64,000 nt of DNA. Source: Corynebacterium tapiri (GTDB lineage Bacteria > Actinomycetota > Actinomycetes > Mycobacteriales > Mycobacteriaceae). The stretch lies in assembly GCF_006334925.1 (NCBI RefSeq), contig NZ_VDHJ01000002.1:177588-241587 (forward strand). The letters run 5' to 3'. The translations under genes were made by a program, and so were the position numbers. Below, piece by piece: positions 9,904-18,859 of the stretch. Every line of letters begins with the position of its first letter. The first letter of the stretch is position 1. The notes beneath the pieces are model-generated. The model was not told where the DNA came from and did no database searches. It was given only the letters and a program-made list of their open reading frames with translations.

Positions 9904-11472
9904 ATGAGTGGATCTGTCTCCGATGATGGCGACCTGCTTTTCCGGTGGGCGCAGCGAGCGGCCGACGAGCTTAATGCCCGGCGCGCTGAGATCAACGCAC
10001 TCAATGTTTTCCCGGTGCCGGATTCAGATACCGGATCCAACATGGCTCACACCATGGAATCGGCCTTTCGCGCTGCATCCGCAAGCAAGGAGGAACGTAT
10101 CGCCTCCACCGTCGCGCACGCCCTCGCCTCCGGGGCGGTGCGTGGGGCGCGGGGCAACTCCGGGGTGGTGCTGTCCCAAGTGCTGCGTGGAATCGCTCAC
10201 GCAGTGGGCACTCACCCGTTGGATGGGCAAACGCTGGCGCATAGCTTGAAGAACGCGGTCGAGCTTGTCGACGCCGCAATTGCCGATCCAGTAGAAGGCA
10301 CCGTAGTGACGGTTCTGCGCGCGGCTGCCAACGCATCCGCGCAGGCTGCCCAACGTTCGTCGGATTTAGCGACGGTCACCGACGCCACCGTGGAGGCTGC
10401 ACGCACCGCACTTGAGCTAACTCCCTCGCAATTGCCCGAACTGCGCGCAGCCGGAGTGGTCGATGCTGGGGGCGCTGGGCTCGTAGTGTTGTTGGAGTCC
10501 CTGCAAGCGGAGATTCCAGCATCTAGCGGTGCAGCTGGTTCAACAGATTCGGGGTCAGGAGCTATGTCTCATGCCGGCGCGGCGTTCTACCTGGAAGTGA
10601 TGTTCTATCTTCTCGCCGAAGAGGAGACCCTGGGCTCTTTCGAGGAGTGGTTGGCGGAGCGCGGGGACAGCCTCATGCTCGCTCGAGATGACCACGGAGC
10701 GACTGTGCATATCCACACTCATCAGGCTGGGGAGGTTATCGAGCAGGCTTTTGCGCTCGGTCAGGTCTCCGACCTGCGCATCGAGTCCTTGTCCGATGCC
10801 CCCGCGGCGGAGCCCACCTCTGCGGCATCTGAGCGAATGCTTATTGCCGTGACCCCGCCGGGGGCGGTGGCGCAGCTCTATCGCCAGGCCGGGGCGACGG
10901 TCGTCGAAATGCGTGACGAGTCTGACCTGGCGGCCCAGGTGGTCGCAGTGATCGAGGAGGCGCCGGCCAAAGAATTCATCATTTTGCCCAATGGTCTGTT
11001 GACTCGCGAGGAGCTGACGGACATCGATAGGCAGACCCAGTCGGTCACGCATCCGATCGCGCTGCTACCGACCACCCGCCTGGTGGCAGGAATCGCCTCG
11101 TTGGGCATGCACGATCCCGGGGAGCCTTTGGCCACGGCCGCCTACACGATGAGCGAGGCCGCCCACGCGATGCGCGTGGCTGTTGCCCGTGTTGCGCACA
11201 AGGCGTCGTTAACTCCGGCGGGCCCGTGCGCTGCGGGAGACATCGTGGTCAGCAGCAAGAACGAGATCATTGCCGTTGGGGATGATCTGGCAAGCGCGGT
11301 CACGGCGGCATGTCAGAGCATGCTCGAAGTCGCAGGCGAGCAGGTCACCATCTTGGCCACGACGGAACTTGACCGGGCGGTGCTGGAGAAACAGCTGGGG
11401 GTTGAGGTCATGTTTTTTGACGGCCAGGGGATCGATACCCTGGGCATTGTCGCCGAGATAGGCATCGAGTAA
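9904..11472 (+). CDS. DAK2-domain protein, FakA/YloV-like fatty-acid kinase subunit
   Basis: A 522-aa protein. The N-terminal DAK2 domain carries NVFPVPDSDTGSNM, the ATP/Mg-binding motif of dihydroxyacetone-kinase L domains, and RGARGNSGVVLSQVLRG. The C-terminal two thirds correspond to the FakA middle and C-terminal domains. In Firmicutes FakA phosphorylates fatty acids bound to FakB; the actinobacterial role is less certain. The gene lies 6 bp before recG, the same pairing as yloV-recG in Bacillus. Confidence 0.82.
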   Translation: MSGSVSDDGDLLFRWAQRAADELNARRAEINALNVFPVPDSDTGSNMAHTMESAFRAASASKEERIASTVAHALASGAVRGARGNSGVVLSQVLRGIAHAVGTHPLDGQTLAHSLKNAVELVDAAIADPVEGTVVTVLRAAANASAQAAQRSSDLATVTDATVEAARTALELTPSQLPELRAAGVVDAGGAGLVVLLESLQAEIPASSGAAGSTDSGSGAMSHAGAAFYLEVMFYLLAEEETLGSFEEWLAERGDSLMLARDDHGATVHIHTHQAGEVIEQAFALGQVSDLRIESLSDAPAAEPTSAASERMLIAVTPPGAVAQLYRQAGATVVEMRDESDLAAQVVAVIEEAPAKEFIILPNGLLTREELTDIDRQTQSVTHPIALLPTTRLVAGIASLGMHDPGEPLATAAYTMSEAAHAMRVAVARVAHKASLTPAGPCAAGDIVVSSKNEIIAVGDDLASAVTAACQSMLEVAGEQVTILATTELDRAVLEKQLGVEVMFFDGQGIDTLGIVAEIGIE

Positions 11473-11478
11473 GCCGCC

Positions 11479-13572
11479 ATGTTGGGATGGCGCGACGAAA
11501 GGGAGCTCGCGGAGGTTCTCCCTGCCAAGGAAGCCAAGGCGCTGACGAAGGCCTTTGGCTACACCCACTGCTACGAGCTGCTTGAGCATTACCCGCGCAC
11601 CTATCGGCAGCATGGCGATGCCGCTTTCCTCAGCGAGGTCGCTGAGGGAGACATTGCCACCGTGGTGGGTACGGTCGCCCGCGTACAGACGATCCAGAAA
11701 CCCCGCACGCTAATTCTGCGCATGCACGTCCACTGCGCCAGCGAAATCATCACCGTCACCTTCTTCAACGCCCAATACGCGCGCCGGGCACTTCGCGAGG
11801 GAACGACTGCGATGTTCAGCGGCAAGGTCACCCGCTTCCGCGGCGAGGCGCAATTACAGCATCCCGACTTCTACGTGGTGGATTCTGCCGGAAGCGGAAC
11901 CGGTTCGCTGAAAGCGTTGTCTCAGTATGGCTCGCTTCTCGACGACCTTTCTCACCGCCAGTGGATTCCCATCTACCCGGCCACCTCGTCCATGAACACG
12001 TGGCGCATCATGGGGGCGGTATGGCGCATCCTGGAAACTCTCGGGCCGATTCCGGAGCCCCTGCCTGAGGTGCCCCAGAACCTCCTCAGCTTCGATGAGG
12101 CCTACCGCCTGATTCACGCCCCCGACGCCCGCGGGCCCGAGCCGGCGATTGAACGCCTTAAGTACAACGAGGCGCTGTCCCTGGGGCTGACCATGGCAGT
12201 TAGGCGGCAGGAGCTAAGCGAAAAATCATCGCACGTCCTCCCGCCGGTTCCGGATGGTTATCAGGCCAGCCTTCGCGGGGCTCTGCCCTTTAGCCTGACC
12301 AAGGGACAACAGGAGGTCCTGGAGGAGATCACCAAGGATCTTGCCTTGCCTCACCCCATGAGCAGACTCCTGCAGGGAGAAGTTGGCTCTGGCAAGACAA
12401 TCATTGCCCTGCTGGCCATGCTGCAAGCCGCCGACAACGGGCGCCAATCCGCGCTGCTCGCCCCCACGGAGGTCCTCGCGGTACAACACGCGAGATCGCT
12501 GACCAACACCCTGGCTCAAGCTGGGGTGGCAGCGACCGTAGTAGCGCTCACGGGTTCGATGCCTACCGCCCAAAAGCGGGAGGCGCTGCTGAAGGTGGTC
12601 TCGGGCGAGGTGGACATCGTCGTCGGTACGCACTCCCTGATTCAAGACACCGTGGAGTTCTTCGACCTGGGGTTGGTGGTCGTCGACGAGCAGCACCGCT
12701 TCGGAGTTGAGCAACGCGACATCCTGCGCTCCAAGGGACGCGAGGGCATTACCCCGCACGTGCTCGTCATGACGGCCACGCCCATTCCGCGCACGATCGC
12801 CATGACCGTATTTGGGGATCTGGCAGTCTCCACGTTGCGCGAGTTACCTGGTGGAAGAAAACCCATTCAGTCCGCGGTGGTACCCGAGTTCAATCGGTCC
12901 TGGGTGAATCGAGCATGGGAGCGCATCGCCGAGGAAGTCAGCGCGGGCTACCAGGCCTATGTAGTCTGCCCCCGCATCGAGGGTGAGGGCGGAGCGCAAG
13001 AGATGCACGAGGAGCTCTCCGCGCGTTTCGGAGCATTCACCGTCGGGCTTTTGCACGGACGGTTACACAGCGAGGACAAAGACAGCGTGATGGGCGCGTT
13101 TGCCGCCGGCAAGATCGACATCCTGGTAGCCACCACCGTGATTGAGGTGGGGGTGGACGTCGCCAACGCCACCGTCATGCTCGTGCGCGAGTCAGAGAAC
13201 TTCGGGATGAGCCAGCTCCACCAGCTCCGCGGCCGCGTTGGCCGAGGAGGCAATCACTCCCTGTGCCTGTTCCACACCGCTGCGGAAAACGGAAGCCCCG
13301 CCTTCGAACGCGTGGCTGCCGTGGCCGCCACCAACGACGGCTTTGAGCTCGCACACGTAGACCTTCGCCACCGTCACGAGGGTGACGTTTTGGGCACGAG
13401 CCAATCCGGCACACGCCGCTCCCTGAAGCTGCTGGACTTGATTGAAGACTATGAGGTGATCGCTCGTGCGCAACATGATGCGGCCGAATTGACCGAACGC
13501 GATATTGACCGCGCACGCGAGCTGGCCGCAGATGTCAAGGAAAGCGCCCGCGAATACCTGGACAAGGCCTAG
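11479..13572 (+). CDS. recG: ATP-dependent DNA helicase RecG
   Basis: A 697-aa SF2 helicase that remodels stalled forks and Holliday junctions. The N-terminal wedge/OB domain is followed by Walker A GEVGSGKT, DEQH in VVVDEQHRFGVEQR, MTATPIPRT, and the C-terminal helicase motif QLRGRVGRGG, then the RecG-type TRG region (LGTSQSGTRR). Length and domain order are normal. Start ATG at 11479. Confidence 0.96.
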   Translation: MLGWRDERELAEVLPAKEAKALTKAFGYTHCYELLEHYPRTYRQHGDAAFLSEVAEGDIATVVGTVARVQTIQKPRTLILRMHVHCASEIITVTFFNAQYARRALREGTTAMFSGKVTRFRGEAQLQHPDFYVVDSAGSGTGSLKALSQYGSLLDDLSHRQWIPIYPATSSMNTWRIMGAVWRILETLGPIPEPLPEVPQNLLSFDEAYRLIHAPDARGPEPAIERLKYNEALSLGLTMAVRRQELSEKSSHVLPPVPDGYQASLRGALPFSLTKGQQEVLEEITKDLALPHPMSRLLQGEVGSGKTIIALLAMLQAADNGRQSALLAPTEVLAVQHARSLTNTLAQAGVAATVVALTGSMPTAQKREALLKVVSGEVDIVVGTHSLIQDTVEFFDLGLVVVDEQHRFGVEQRDILRSKGREGITPHVLVMTATPIPRTIAMTVFGDLAVSTLRELPGGRKPIQSAVVPEFNRSWVNRAWERIAEEVSAGYQAYVVCPRIEGEGGAQEMHEELSARFGAFTVGLLHGRLHSEDKDSVMGAFAAGKIDILVATTVIEVGVDVANATVMLVRESENFGMSQLHQLRGRVGRGGNHSLCLFHTAAENGSPAFERVAAVAATNDGFELAHVDLRHRHEGDVLGTSQSGTRRSLKLLDLIEDYEVIARAQHDAAELTERDIDRARELAADVKESAREYLDKA

Positions 13573-13577
13573 CAGGC

Positions 13578-13808
13578 ATGCCCGTTAAAGTAGACTCCAT
13601 GGAAATTTGTGCGCCGTTCGCCGGCATCATTCGCTACCACGTGCACGAGGGGCAGCGAGTGGATACCGGGGACAACCTCGCGACCATCGAAACGGTCAAA
13701 CTTGAAGCCCCCGTGCCCGCGCCGGGGCCCGGTACGGTGGATCGCGTGCATGCACAAGACTTTTCCGACGTCCTCGGCGGCGACGTAATCGTGGAGGTGC
13801 GCCCATGA
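13578..13808 (+). CDS. Small biotinyl/lipoyl-domain protein with atypical attachment motif
   Basis: A 76-aa protein consisting of one biotinyl/lipoyl-attachment fold (GIIRYHVHEGQRVDTGDNLATIE, then GTVDRVHA and VLGGDVIVEV). The usual biotinylation tetrapeptide A/V-M-K-M is replaced by T-V-K-L, leaving Lys41 in the correct hairpin position. It may be a carrier subunit of an acyl-CoA carboxylase, or an unmodified relative; no carboxylase gene is adjacent. It lies between recG and rsmD and its stop overlaps the rsmD start by 4 bp, so it is co-translated with that methyltransferase. Confidence 0.75.
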   Translation: MPVKVDSMEICAPFAGIIRYHVHEGQRVDTGDNLATIETVKLEAPVPAPGPGTVDRVHAQDFSDVLGGDVIVEVRP

Positions 13809-14374
13809 CCCGCATCATCTCGGGTAGCGCCCGCGGACGGGAACTAGCTATCCCGCCCGCAGGCACACGCCCCACAGCAGACCGTGCACGCGAGGGTCTC
13901 TTTAGCTCCATCGCAGCGCGCTTTCCGCTTATCGACGCCCGCGTCCTCGACCTTTACGCGGGCTCAGGAGCACTTGGGCTGGAGGCCGCCAGCAGGGGAG
14001 CGCGCCGGGTTGACCTCGTGGAGGCTAATCGCGATGCATGCGACATCATTACCCGCAATACACAGGTCGTTCCCGACGTCCCGGTGCACGTCCATCAAGC
14101 ATCAGCCCTTGACTTTGTGGAGCGCCTCAGCGATCAGACCTTTGACTTGGTACTGGCGGACCCACCCTATGCAGTGGATAACCAGGAAGTAGAGATGCTG
14201 CTCGAACGGATTCGCCCCTACCTAGCGTCGGGTGCCGGAGTAGTTGTTGAGCGCCGAGCAGACTCCGCCCCCTTTGTATGGCCAGAAGGCTTTGAGCCAA
14301 CTACCCAAAAGCTTAAGAAACGAACCTTTGGTATCGCCCGCATGGACATGGCCTACTTCTACCCGGGAGAGTAA
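13805..14374 (+). CDS. rsmD: 16S rRNA (guanine(966)-N2)-methyltransferase
   Basis: A 189-aa class I SAM methyltransferase. The N-terminal RIISGSARGRELAIPP and PTADRAREGLFS, the SAM loop LDLYAGSGALGLEAASRGA and the catalytic DPPY in VLADPPYAVDN are all RsmD signatures. It methylates G966 (E. coli numbering) of 16S rRNA. ATG at 13805 overlaps the previous stop. The gene precedes coaD, the conserved bacterial rsmD-coaD pair. Confidence 0.93.
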   Translation: MTRIISGSARGRELAIPPAGTRPTADRAREGLFSSIAARFPLIDARVLDLYAGSGALGLEAASRGARRVDLVEANRDACDIITRNTQVVPDVPVHVHQASALDFVERLSDQTFDLVLADPPYAVDNQEVEMLLERIRPYLASGAGVVVERRADSAPFVWPEGFEPTTQKLKKRTFGIARMDMAYFYPGE

Positions 14375-14377
14375 ACG

Positions 14378-14854
14378 TTGACTATTGCTGTCTGCCCAGG
14401 ATCTTTCGACCCGGTCACTAACGGCCACTTGGACGTGTTTACCCGCGCGGCGCGCCAATTCGATCGCGTGATCGTGCTGGTGACGGGCAATCCCGCGAAG
14501 AAGACCGGGTTATTCACCGTGGAAGAGCGTATGGAGCTTATCCGCGAGGTCACCTCCGACATCGCCAACATCGAGGTAGACCATTGGTCCGGGCTTTTGG
14601 TGGACTACACCACCGCCCACCAGGTCAGCGCGATAGTCAAGGGCTTGCGGTCCTCCTTGGACTATGACTACGAACTACCCATGGCGCAGATGAATCGCCG
14701 CCTCTCGGGAGTAGATACCCTCTTCCTCATGACGGACGAGAAGTTCGGCTACGTCTCCTCCTCGCTGCTCAAGGAGGTCGCTAAATACGGCGGCGACGTC
14801 GCGGGACTCGTGCCCCCTGCAGTTAAAGCGGCGATGGAGGCCAAGCTGCAGTGA
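14378..14854 (+). CDS. coaD: Phosphopantetheine adenylyltransferase
   Basis: A 158-aa nucleotidyltransferase for the penultimate step of coenzyme A synthesis. CPGSFDPVTNGHLDVF holds the (T/H)xGH motif, and the C-terminal VSSSLLKEVAKYGGDV corresponds to the ISSTxxR segment. It begins with TTG at 14378, supported by GGGAGAG upstream and by the conserved first strand (TIAVCPGSFDP). The stop overlaps the next start (GTGA). Confidence 0.95.
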   Translation: MTIAVCPGSFDPVTNGHLDVFTRAARQFDRVIVLVTGNPAKKTGLFTVEERMELIREVTSDIANIEVDHWSGLLVDYTTAHQVSAIVKGLRSSLDYDYELPMAQMNRRLSGVDTLFLMTDEKFGYVSSSLLKEVAKYGGDVAGLVPPAVKAAMEAKLQ

Positions 14855-15603
14855 GCGGTGGCGTCATCGTGGCAGTTGTGGCCGCGGCTGTCTTCGCCGG
14901 GGCCCTGTTGCAGCGCGTCTCCGGAATGGGGCTGGGGCTTATCTCCGCTCCCATCCTGATGGTGATCTTCGGGCCCGTCGAGGGCATCTTGCTTGTCAAC
15001 GCCTTGGCCCTCATCAACGCCATGGCGTCCACCGCTACCCAACACCGCGATGTCGACTGGAAAGCCTTTGGTGTGATTGCTCCTGCTCTGGTGCTCGGAG
15101 TCGTTCCAGGGTCATTCGTTGTGCGCATGCTGCCCAGCGCCCCGCTGCTCATCGTCGTGGGAGCATTCCTATTAGCTGCCCTGGGGGTAGTCACCCTGGG
15201 CAAGCGCTACATTCCCCACATCACTGGGTGGATACCTGCAGGAATCGCGGGCGTAATCGGAGGATTCATGAACACCGTGGCCGGCGTGGCAGGACCGGCG
15301 ATTACGGTATACGCCCAGGCCGCGCGGTGGAATCAGCGGGCATATGCTGCCACGCTGCAGCCGCTGTTTTTCGTGGCCGGGGCGGCGTCGTTAAGCATCA
15401 AAAGCGCCATCGGCGCCGGAAGTGTTACCGCAATTCCCACGATGGTGTGGGGCGTGGGCGTGGCCTCGCTGGCGCTGGGACTCGTGGCTGGCCTGAAAGT
15501 GGCGCCGCGAGTGAGCCGTGACCTTGGACGCGCGGTGGCCTTGGGGCTTGCCGCCTTGGGAGGGCTCACTGCGATCGTGCGTGGAGCAATTGGCCTTATG
15601 TGA
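14851..15603 (+). CDS. TSUP-family (TauE/SafE) membrane transporter
   Basis: A 250-aa integral membrane protein with about seven to eight hydrophobic segments. It shows the glycine-rich TSUP repeats ([14 protein letters not shown] near residue 25, and [19 protein letters not shown] in the second half). TSUP proteins export sulfite, organosulfur compounds or other anions; the substrate here is unknown. The GTG start at 14851 overlaps coaD, indicating translational coupling. The end overlaps the convergent ABC ATPase gene by 8 bp. Confidence 0.82.
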   Translation: MSGGVIVAVVAAAVFAGALLQRVSGMGLGLISAPILMVIFGPVEGILLVNALALINAMASTATQHRDVDWKAFGVIAPALVLGVVPGSFVVRMLPSAPLLIVVGAFLLAALGVVTLGKRYIPHITGWIPAGIAGVIGGFMNTVAGVAGPAITVYAQAARWNQRAYAATLQPLFFVAGAASLSIKSAIGAGSVTAIPTMVWGVGVASLALGLVAGLKVAPRVSRDLGRAVALGLAALGGLTAIVRGAIGLM

Positions 15604-16366
15604 GAAGGGTCGACAAGAAGGCCTGGGTGCGCTCGTGCTGCGGGTTATCCAGTATCTGCGCGGGGGAGCCGGATTCGATGATCGTGCCGCGGTCCATGAA
15701 TACGACCTCGTCAGCGACCTCCCGGGCAAAACCGATCTCGTGGGTGACCACCAGCATGGTCATTCCCTCGGCTGCGAGAGACTTCATCACGTTCAAGACC
15801 TCACCCACGAGCTCGGGGTCCAGGGCTGAGGTTGGCTCGTCGAAAAGCATGAGCTTCGGCTCCATGGCTACCGCCCGGGCGATGGCCACGCGCTGTTGCT
15901 GGCCACCTGATAGCTGCGCAGGGAAGGCTTCGGCTTTGTGCGCAAGACCTACTTGCTCGAGCAGATCCATCGCACGGGTGCGCGCCGCCTCGGCGCTGAC
16001 GCCCTTGACCTGGATGGGTGCTTCCATGATGTTTTCCAGCACAGTCCGGTGGGGAAAGAGGTTGAAGGACTGGAACACCATGCCGATGTCCGTGCGTTGG
16101 CGTGCGGCCTCCTTCTCGGAGATTTCGTAGAGCTTTCCGTCTTTCTCCCGGTAACCGATGAGTTCACCGTCGACGTACAAGCGACCCGCCGTGATCTTCT
16201 CCAGGTGGTTGACGCAGCGCAGAAGGGTGGACTTGCCGGAACCGGAGGGGCCGATAATGCAGGTCACACTGCCTGCGGGGACAGCCAGGTCGATGCCCTT
16301 GAGGACTTCGAGGCGACCGAAGGACTTCCACACCTGGTGGGCTTCAACCATGAGGGTGTTAGGCAT
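15596..16366 (-). CDS. Polar amino-acid ABC transporter, ATP-binding protein
   Basis: A 256-aa ABC ATPase. Walker [14 protein letters not shown]-loop [11 protein letters not shown], signature [14 protein letters not shown], Walker [13 protein letters not shown] and the H-loop VVTHEIGFA are all present. It is closest to the GlnQ/GltL class. It is the third gene of a tightly overlapping operon (binding protein, permease, ATPase) and overlaps the permease stop by 8 bp. Confidence 0.93.
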   Translation of the reverse strand: MPNTLMVEAHQVWKSFGRLEVLKGIDLAVPAGSVTCIIGPSGSGKSTLLRCVNHLEKITAGRLYVDGELIGYREKDGKLYEISEKEAARQRTDIGMVFQSFNLFPHRTVLENIMEAPIQVKGVSAEAARTRAMDLLEQVGLAHKAEAFPAQLSGGQQQRVAIARAVAMEPKLMLFDEPTSALDPELVGEVLNVMKSLAAEGMTMLVVTHEIGFAREVADEVVFMDRGTIIESGSPAQILDNPQHERTQAFLSTLLT

Positions 16367-17294
16367 TGTCGTGTTCCTGTCCTGTGTTGGAGGCGTGCGG
16401 GGAGGCTGCTTCCGCGTCAGCCAAGGCGGCCAGTTGGCGGGAAGTCAGGGTGCGGGTAGCACCGCGCTCGAAGTACTTCTCCAGGTAGTGCTGGCCAACC
16501 ATGAGCACGGAGGTAATGGCCAGATACCACGTTGCTGCGACCAACAGCAGCGGCACCGGCTGGAACAAGGAAGCCGCGATGTCCATGGAACGCCCATAGA
16601 GCTCGTGCGTGTAAGGGATGGCCACCACCAGGGAAGTCGTCTTCAACATAGAGATGAGCTGATTGCCGGTGGGCGGGATGATGATGCGCATGGCCTGAGG
16701 AAGCACCGTGCGGCGCATGGTCATCCACCAGCCCATGCCGAGTGCCTTGGATGCCTCGACCTGCCCCTCCGGGACCGATGAAATGCCAGAGCGGACGATC
16801 TCTGCCATGTAGGCCGCCTCATTCAGCCCCAGTCCCAGCACCGCGAGCCAGAAGGCGCTGGTGAGAACGGCCTCGAGTAAAACTTCCGCAAAACCCAGGT
16901 TGATCGACTGGTAGATGGCGCCGAGCAAACCCCAGAACACGAGCTGCACGTACACGGGGGTTCCTCGGAAGACCCAAAGAAACGGCCAGGAGATGCTGCG
17001 CAGCACGGGATTGGGGGACATGCGTAGAACGGCGAGGATAGTTCCTAGAACAACGCCAATAATCATGGCCAGAATAGTGATGGCCAAGGTATGCAGTGCG
17101 GCTGTGGCTACTCGAGCATCAAACAGGTACTGGCGGTAAATGGGCCAGCCGTACGCGTCGTTGCGCAAGGCGTCATAGAAGAACAAGAGCCCGAAAACGA
17201 CGAGGACTGCAGCGAAAATCCAGCGCCCTGGGTGGCGTTGGGGAATTGCGCGAATGGCTTTGGGCGCTTTGGGTGTCATGGCGGCGGTAGTCAT
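16359..17294 (-). CDS. Polar amino-acid ABC transporter, permease
   Basis: A 311-aa permease of the HisM/GlnP type with a cytoplasmic N-terminal extension, then about five to six transmembrane helices. The EAA loop ([20 protein letters not shown]) docks onto the ATPase. The C-terminal tail is charged. It overlaps the binding-protein gene by 4 bp (ATGA) and the ATPase gene by 8 bp, so all three are expected to be translated together. Confidence 0.92.
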   Translation of the reverse strand: MTTAAMTPKAPKAIRAIPQRHPGRWIFAAVLVVFGLLFFYDALRNDAYGWPIYRQYLFDARVATAALHTLAITILAMIIGVVLGTILAVLRMSPNPVLRSISWPFLWVFRGTPVYVQLVFWGLLGAIYQSINLGFAEVLLEAVLTSAFWLAVLGLGLNEAAYMAEIVRSGISSVPEGQVEASKALGMGWWMTMRRTVLPQAMRIIIPPTGNQLISMLKTTSLVVAIPYTHELYGRSMDIAASLFQPVPLLLVAATWYLAITSVLMVGQHYLEKYFERGATRTLTSRQLAALADAEAASPHASNTGQEHDNA

Positions 17295-18190
17295 GCGGTG
17301 TGTTCCTCTACTGGAAGTTCGTTCATGAGCGCTTGGTCAACGAGGCCCTCTCGGATGCCCCATCGATCAAGAATCTCCTGGTATTCGCCGGTCTCGATCA
17401 AATGATTGAGGGCAGCGGCCACGGCCGGTCCCAGGGCAGAGTCCTTGGGGACTGCAAAACCGAACGGAGCGGAGTCAAAGGGTTGACCCACTGGTTCGAT
17501 CTGCCCCCTGGACTTTTCAACGGCATATGCAGCGACCGGAGAGTCCGCGCTGTAGGCATCTGCCCGGCCGACCATCAGAGCGAGCGCCGCGTTGTCAGAG
17601 GTGTCATAGGAGAGCACCGTGATCGGCTCCTTGCCCTCGCGCTCGCACTGCTCGGACTTGGGGCGTACGTCATCGGTCTCGGATACCGTCGTGCGCTGGA
17701 CTGCCACCGTGAGCCCGCAGGCGTTGTCGGGATCGACCGAGTCTCCGGGCTGTTGCGTCCACTGGATGCCTGCATAAAGAAAGTCAATGAAGTCGAAGGC
17801 TTCTCGACGCTCTGGGTTATCCGTAAAGCCAGAGGCGCCCATCTCGACTGACCCCGCCTGGATGGAGGGAAGGATAAGGCTAAAGTCCTGCTCCACGGGT
17901 GCAAATTCCAACCCCATGGTCTGTGCAATGGCCTGCGCAAGGTCCATTTCCACTCCGATGAGCTCACCAGAAGAGTTCTTGAACTCCAGTGGGGCGAACG
18001 GGGGATTAGTACCCACAGTGAGTTTGCCGTCGGCAGCGACCTCGGGTGGAACGAGCGCGGACACGGCTGCCTCTTCGCGCGCGCTCACGGGTTGCCAGGC
18101 GTCGGGCACGCCTTTTTCCATGTTGGTCACGCATCCGACCAGGGTGAGGGAAGTCGCGGTAAAAATTGCGACCGAACGTATAATTTTCAT
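17291..18190 (-). CDS. Polar amino-acid ABC transporter, substrate-binding lipoprotein
   Basis: A 299-aa solute-binding protein of family 3. The signal peptide ends in a lipobox, LVGC, around residues 17-20, so it should be anchored to the outer face of the membrane. VGTNPPFAPLEF, GVEMDLAQAIAQ and DNPERREAFDFIDF are typical of polar amino-acid binders; the exact ligand is not predictable. A TAGTGT -10-like box lies 8 nt before the ATG, so the mRNA may be leaderless. A 7-bp inverted repeat flanks that box. Confidence 0.9.
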   Translation of the reverse strand: MKIIRSVAIFTATSLTLVGCVTNMEKGVPDAWQPVSAREEAAVSALVPPEVAADGKLTVGTNPPFAPLEFKNSSGELIGVEMDLAQAIAQTMGLEFAPVEQDFSLILPSIQAGSVEMGASGFTDNPERREAFDFIDFLYAGIQWTQQPGDSVDPDNACGLTVAVQRTTVSETDDVRPKSEQCEREGKEPITVLSYDTSDNAALALMVGRADAYSADSPVAAYAVEKSRGQIEPVGQPFDSAPFGFAVPKDSALGPAVAAALNHLIETGEYQEILDRWGIREGLVDQALMNELPVEEHTA

Positions 18191-18221
18191 TGCCGCCTAC
18201 ACTACGCCACAGGTGGCGGCA
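18191..18221 (-). promoter_or_regulatory. Promoter and inverted repeat before the ABC importer operon
   Basis: On the minus strand TAGTGT (18204-18199) is a corynebacterial-type -10 placed 8 nt from the start codon. TGCCGCC (18191-18197) and GGCGGCA (18215-18221) form a perfect 7-bp inverted repeat around it, a plausible repressor site. The regulator is unknown. Confidence 0.4.
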
Positions 18222-18233
18222 GGAGTAATCGAA

Positions 18234-18602
18234 TCAGTGAATAGGGCAGTTGTGAATATTCACTGAGCGCCAGATGCTTCGCCCGGGAAGCAGCATGGAG
18301 CGCACCCGCCACTCGAGTTTTCCACTGGTCACGGTGTTAGTGGAGTCGCGCAGACTCCTCATCTCAGCCCGCTCGCCCGGGCGGATGCGACCAAGCGCCT
18401 GGCGGTTTCCTTCTTCATCTGTAAACCACGCCTCTTGCACCCCAATATCGCGGGAAACATTCACCAAATAGGCTCTATGCGCGTGGCGGCGCATCTCCCA
18501 CAACTGAGAAGGTTGCCCGCGCATGAGCTCTTCGCGGCGAGATAGAAACGCATGCAAAAGCTCGGAGGGGCCGGTTATAAGGGTCTGCAAGTAAGTCTTC
18601 AT
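18234..18602 (-). CDS. Conserved hypothetical protein, 122 aa
   Basis: I do not recognise a family. The protein is about 122 aa, rich in Arg and Trp, with no signal peptide or membrane segment (MKTYLQTLITGPSELLHAFL at the N-terminus, several RMR/R-rich turns later). The ATG at 18602 is preferred over a GTG six bases upstream because a perfect TAGTAT (18614-18609) lies 6 nt before it, a leaderless arrangement. It sits upstream of and on the same strand as the ABC importer genes, 43 bp away, and downstream of the tRNA-Leu terminator. A real gene is likely from position and promoter. Confidence 0.6.
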   Translation of the reverse strand: MKTYLQTLITGPSELLHAFLSRREELMRGQPSQLWEMRRHAHRAYLVNVSRDIGVQEAWFTDEEGNRQALGRIRPGERAEMRSLRDSTNTVTSGKLEWRVRSMLLPGRSIWRSVNIHNCPIH

Positions 18603-18640
18603 AGCCACATACTAGGTGCGGGCACCTCAGGTGGCTTGGG

Positions 18641-18684
18641 TAAAAAGAATCCCCGAGCTGCCGGGATGTGGCGAACTCGGGGAT
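18641..18684 (-). terminator. Rho-independent terminator of tRNA-Leu
   Basis: A perfect 9-bp stem, ATCCCCGAG (18649-18657) with CTCGGGGAT (18676-18684), followed on the minus strand by TTCTTTTTA. It lies directly downstream of the tRNA gene and upstream of the 122-aa gene. Confidence 0.85.
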
Positions 18685-18690
18685 CGTAGT

Positions 18691-18767
18691 TGGTGCCCCA
18701 GGTGAGACTCGAACTCACACTGGACGGGTTTTGAATCCGTTGCCTCTGCCAATTGGGCTACTGGGGC
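18691..18767 (-). tRNA. tRNA-Leu(CAA)-like, short (class I) form
   Basis: A 77-nt cloverleaf with encoded CCA. The acceptor stem GCCCCAG/CTGGGGC is perfect (7 bp), the T arm GTGAG/CTCAC with loop TTCGAGT is perfect, and the discriminator is A. The anticodon loop TTCAAAA gives anticodon CAA (complement at 18731-18733), a Leu anticodon. The anticodon stem ends in an A-C mismatch and the D stem has three pairs plus a mismatch. The variable loop is only 5 nt, whereas normal tRNA-Leu has a long variable arm. It is divergent from polA, with TATGCT (18787-18782) as a likely -10. Confidence 0.8.
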
Positions 18768-18859
18768 GAACAACGCCAATGAGCATAACTCACAACTGCT
18801 CTGTATTAAGAATCGGGGTCATCGTCCGCGCGCTCACGCGAGAAGTACACTCGGAGCGC

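Noticed and set aside
18668..18859. N-terminal extension of polA through the tRNA region
   Set aside because: The frame is open but is read across the tRNA-Leu gene on the other strand; PolA homology starts after GTG 18860.
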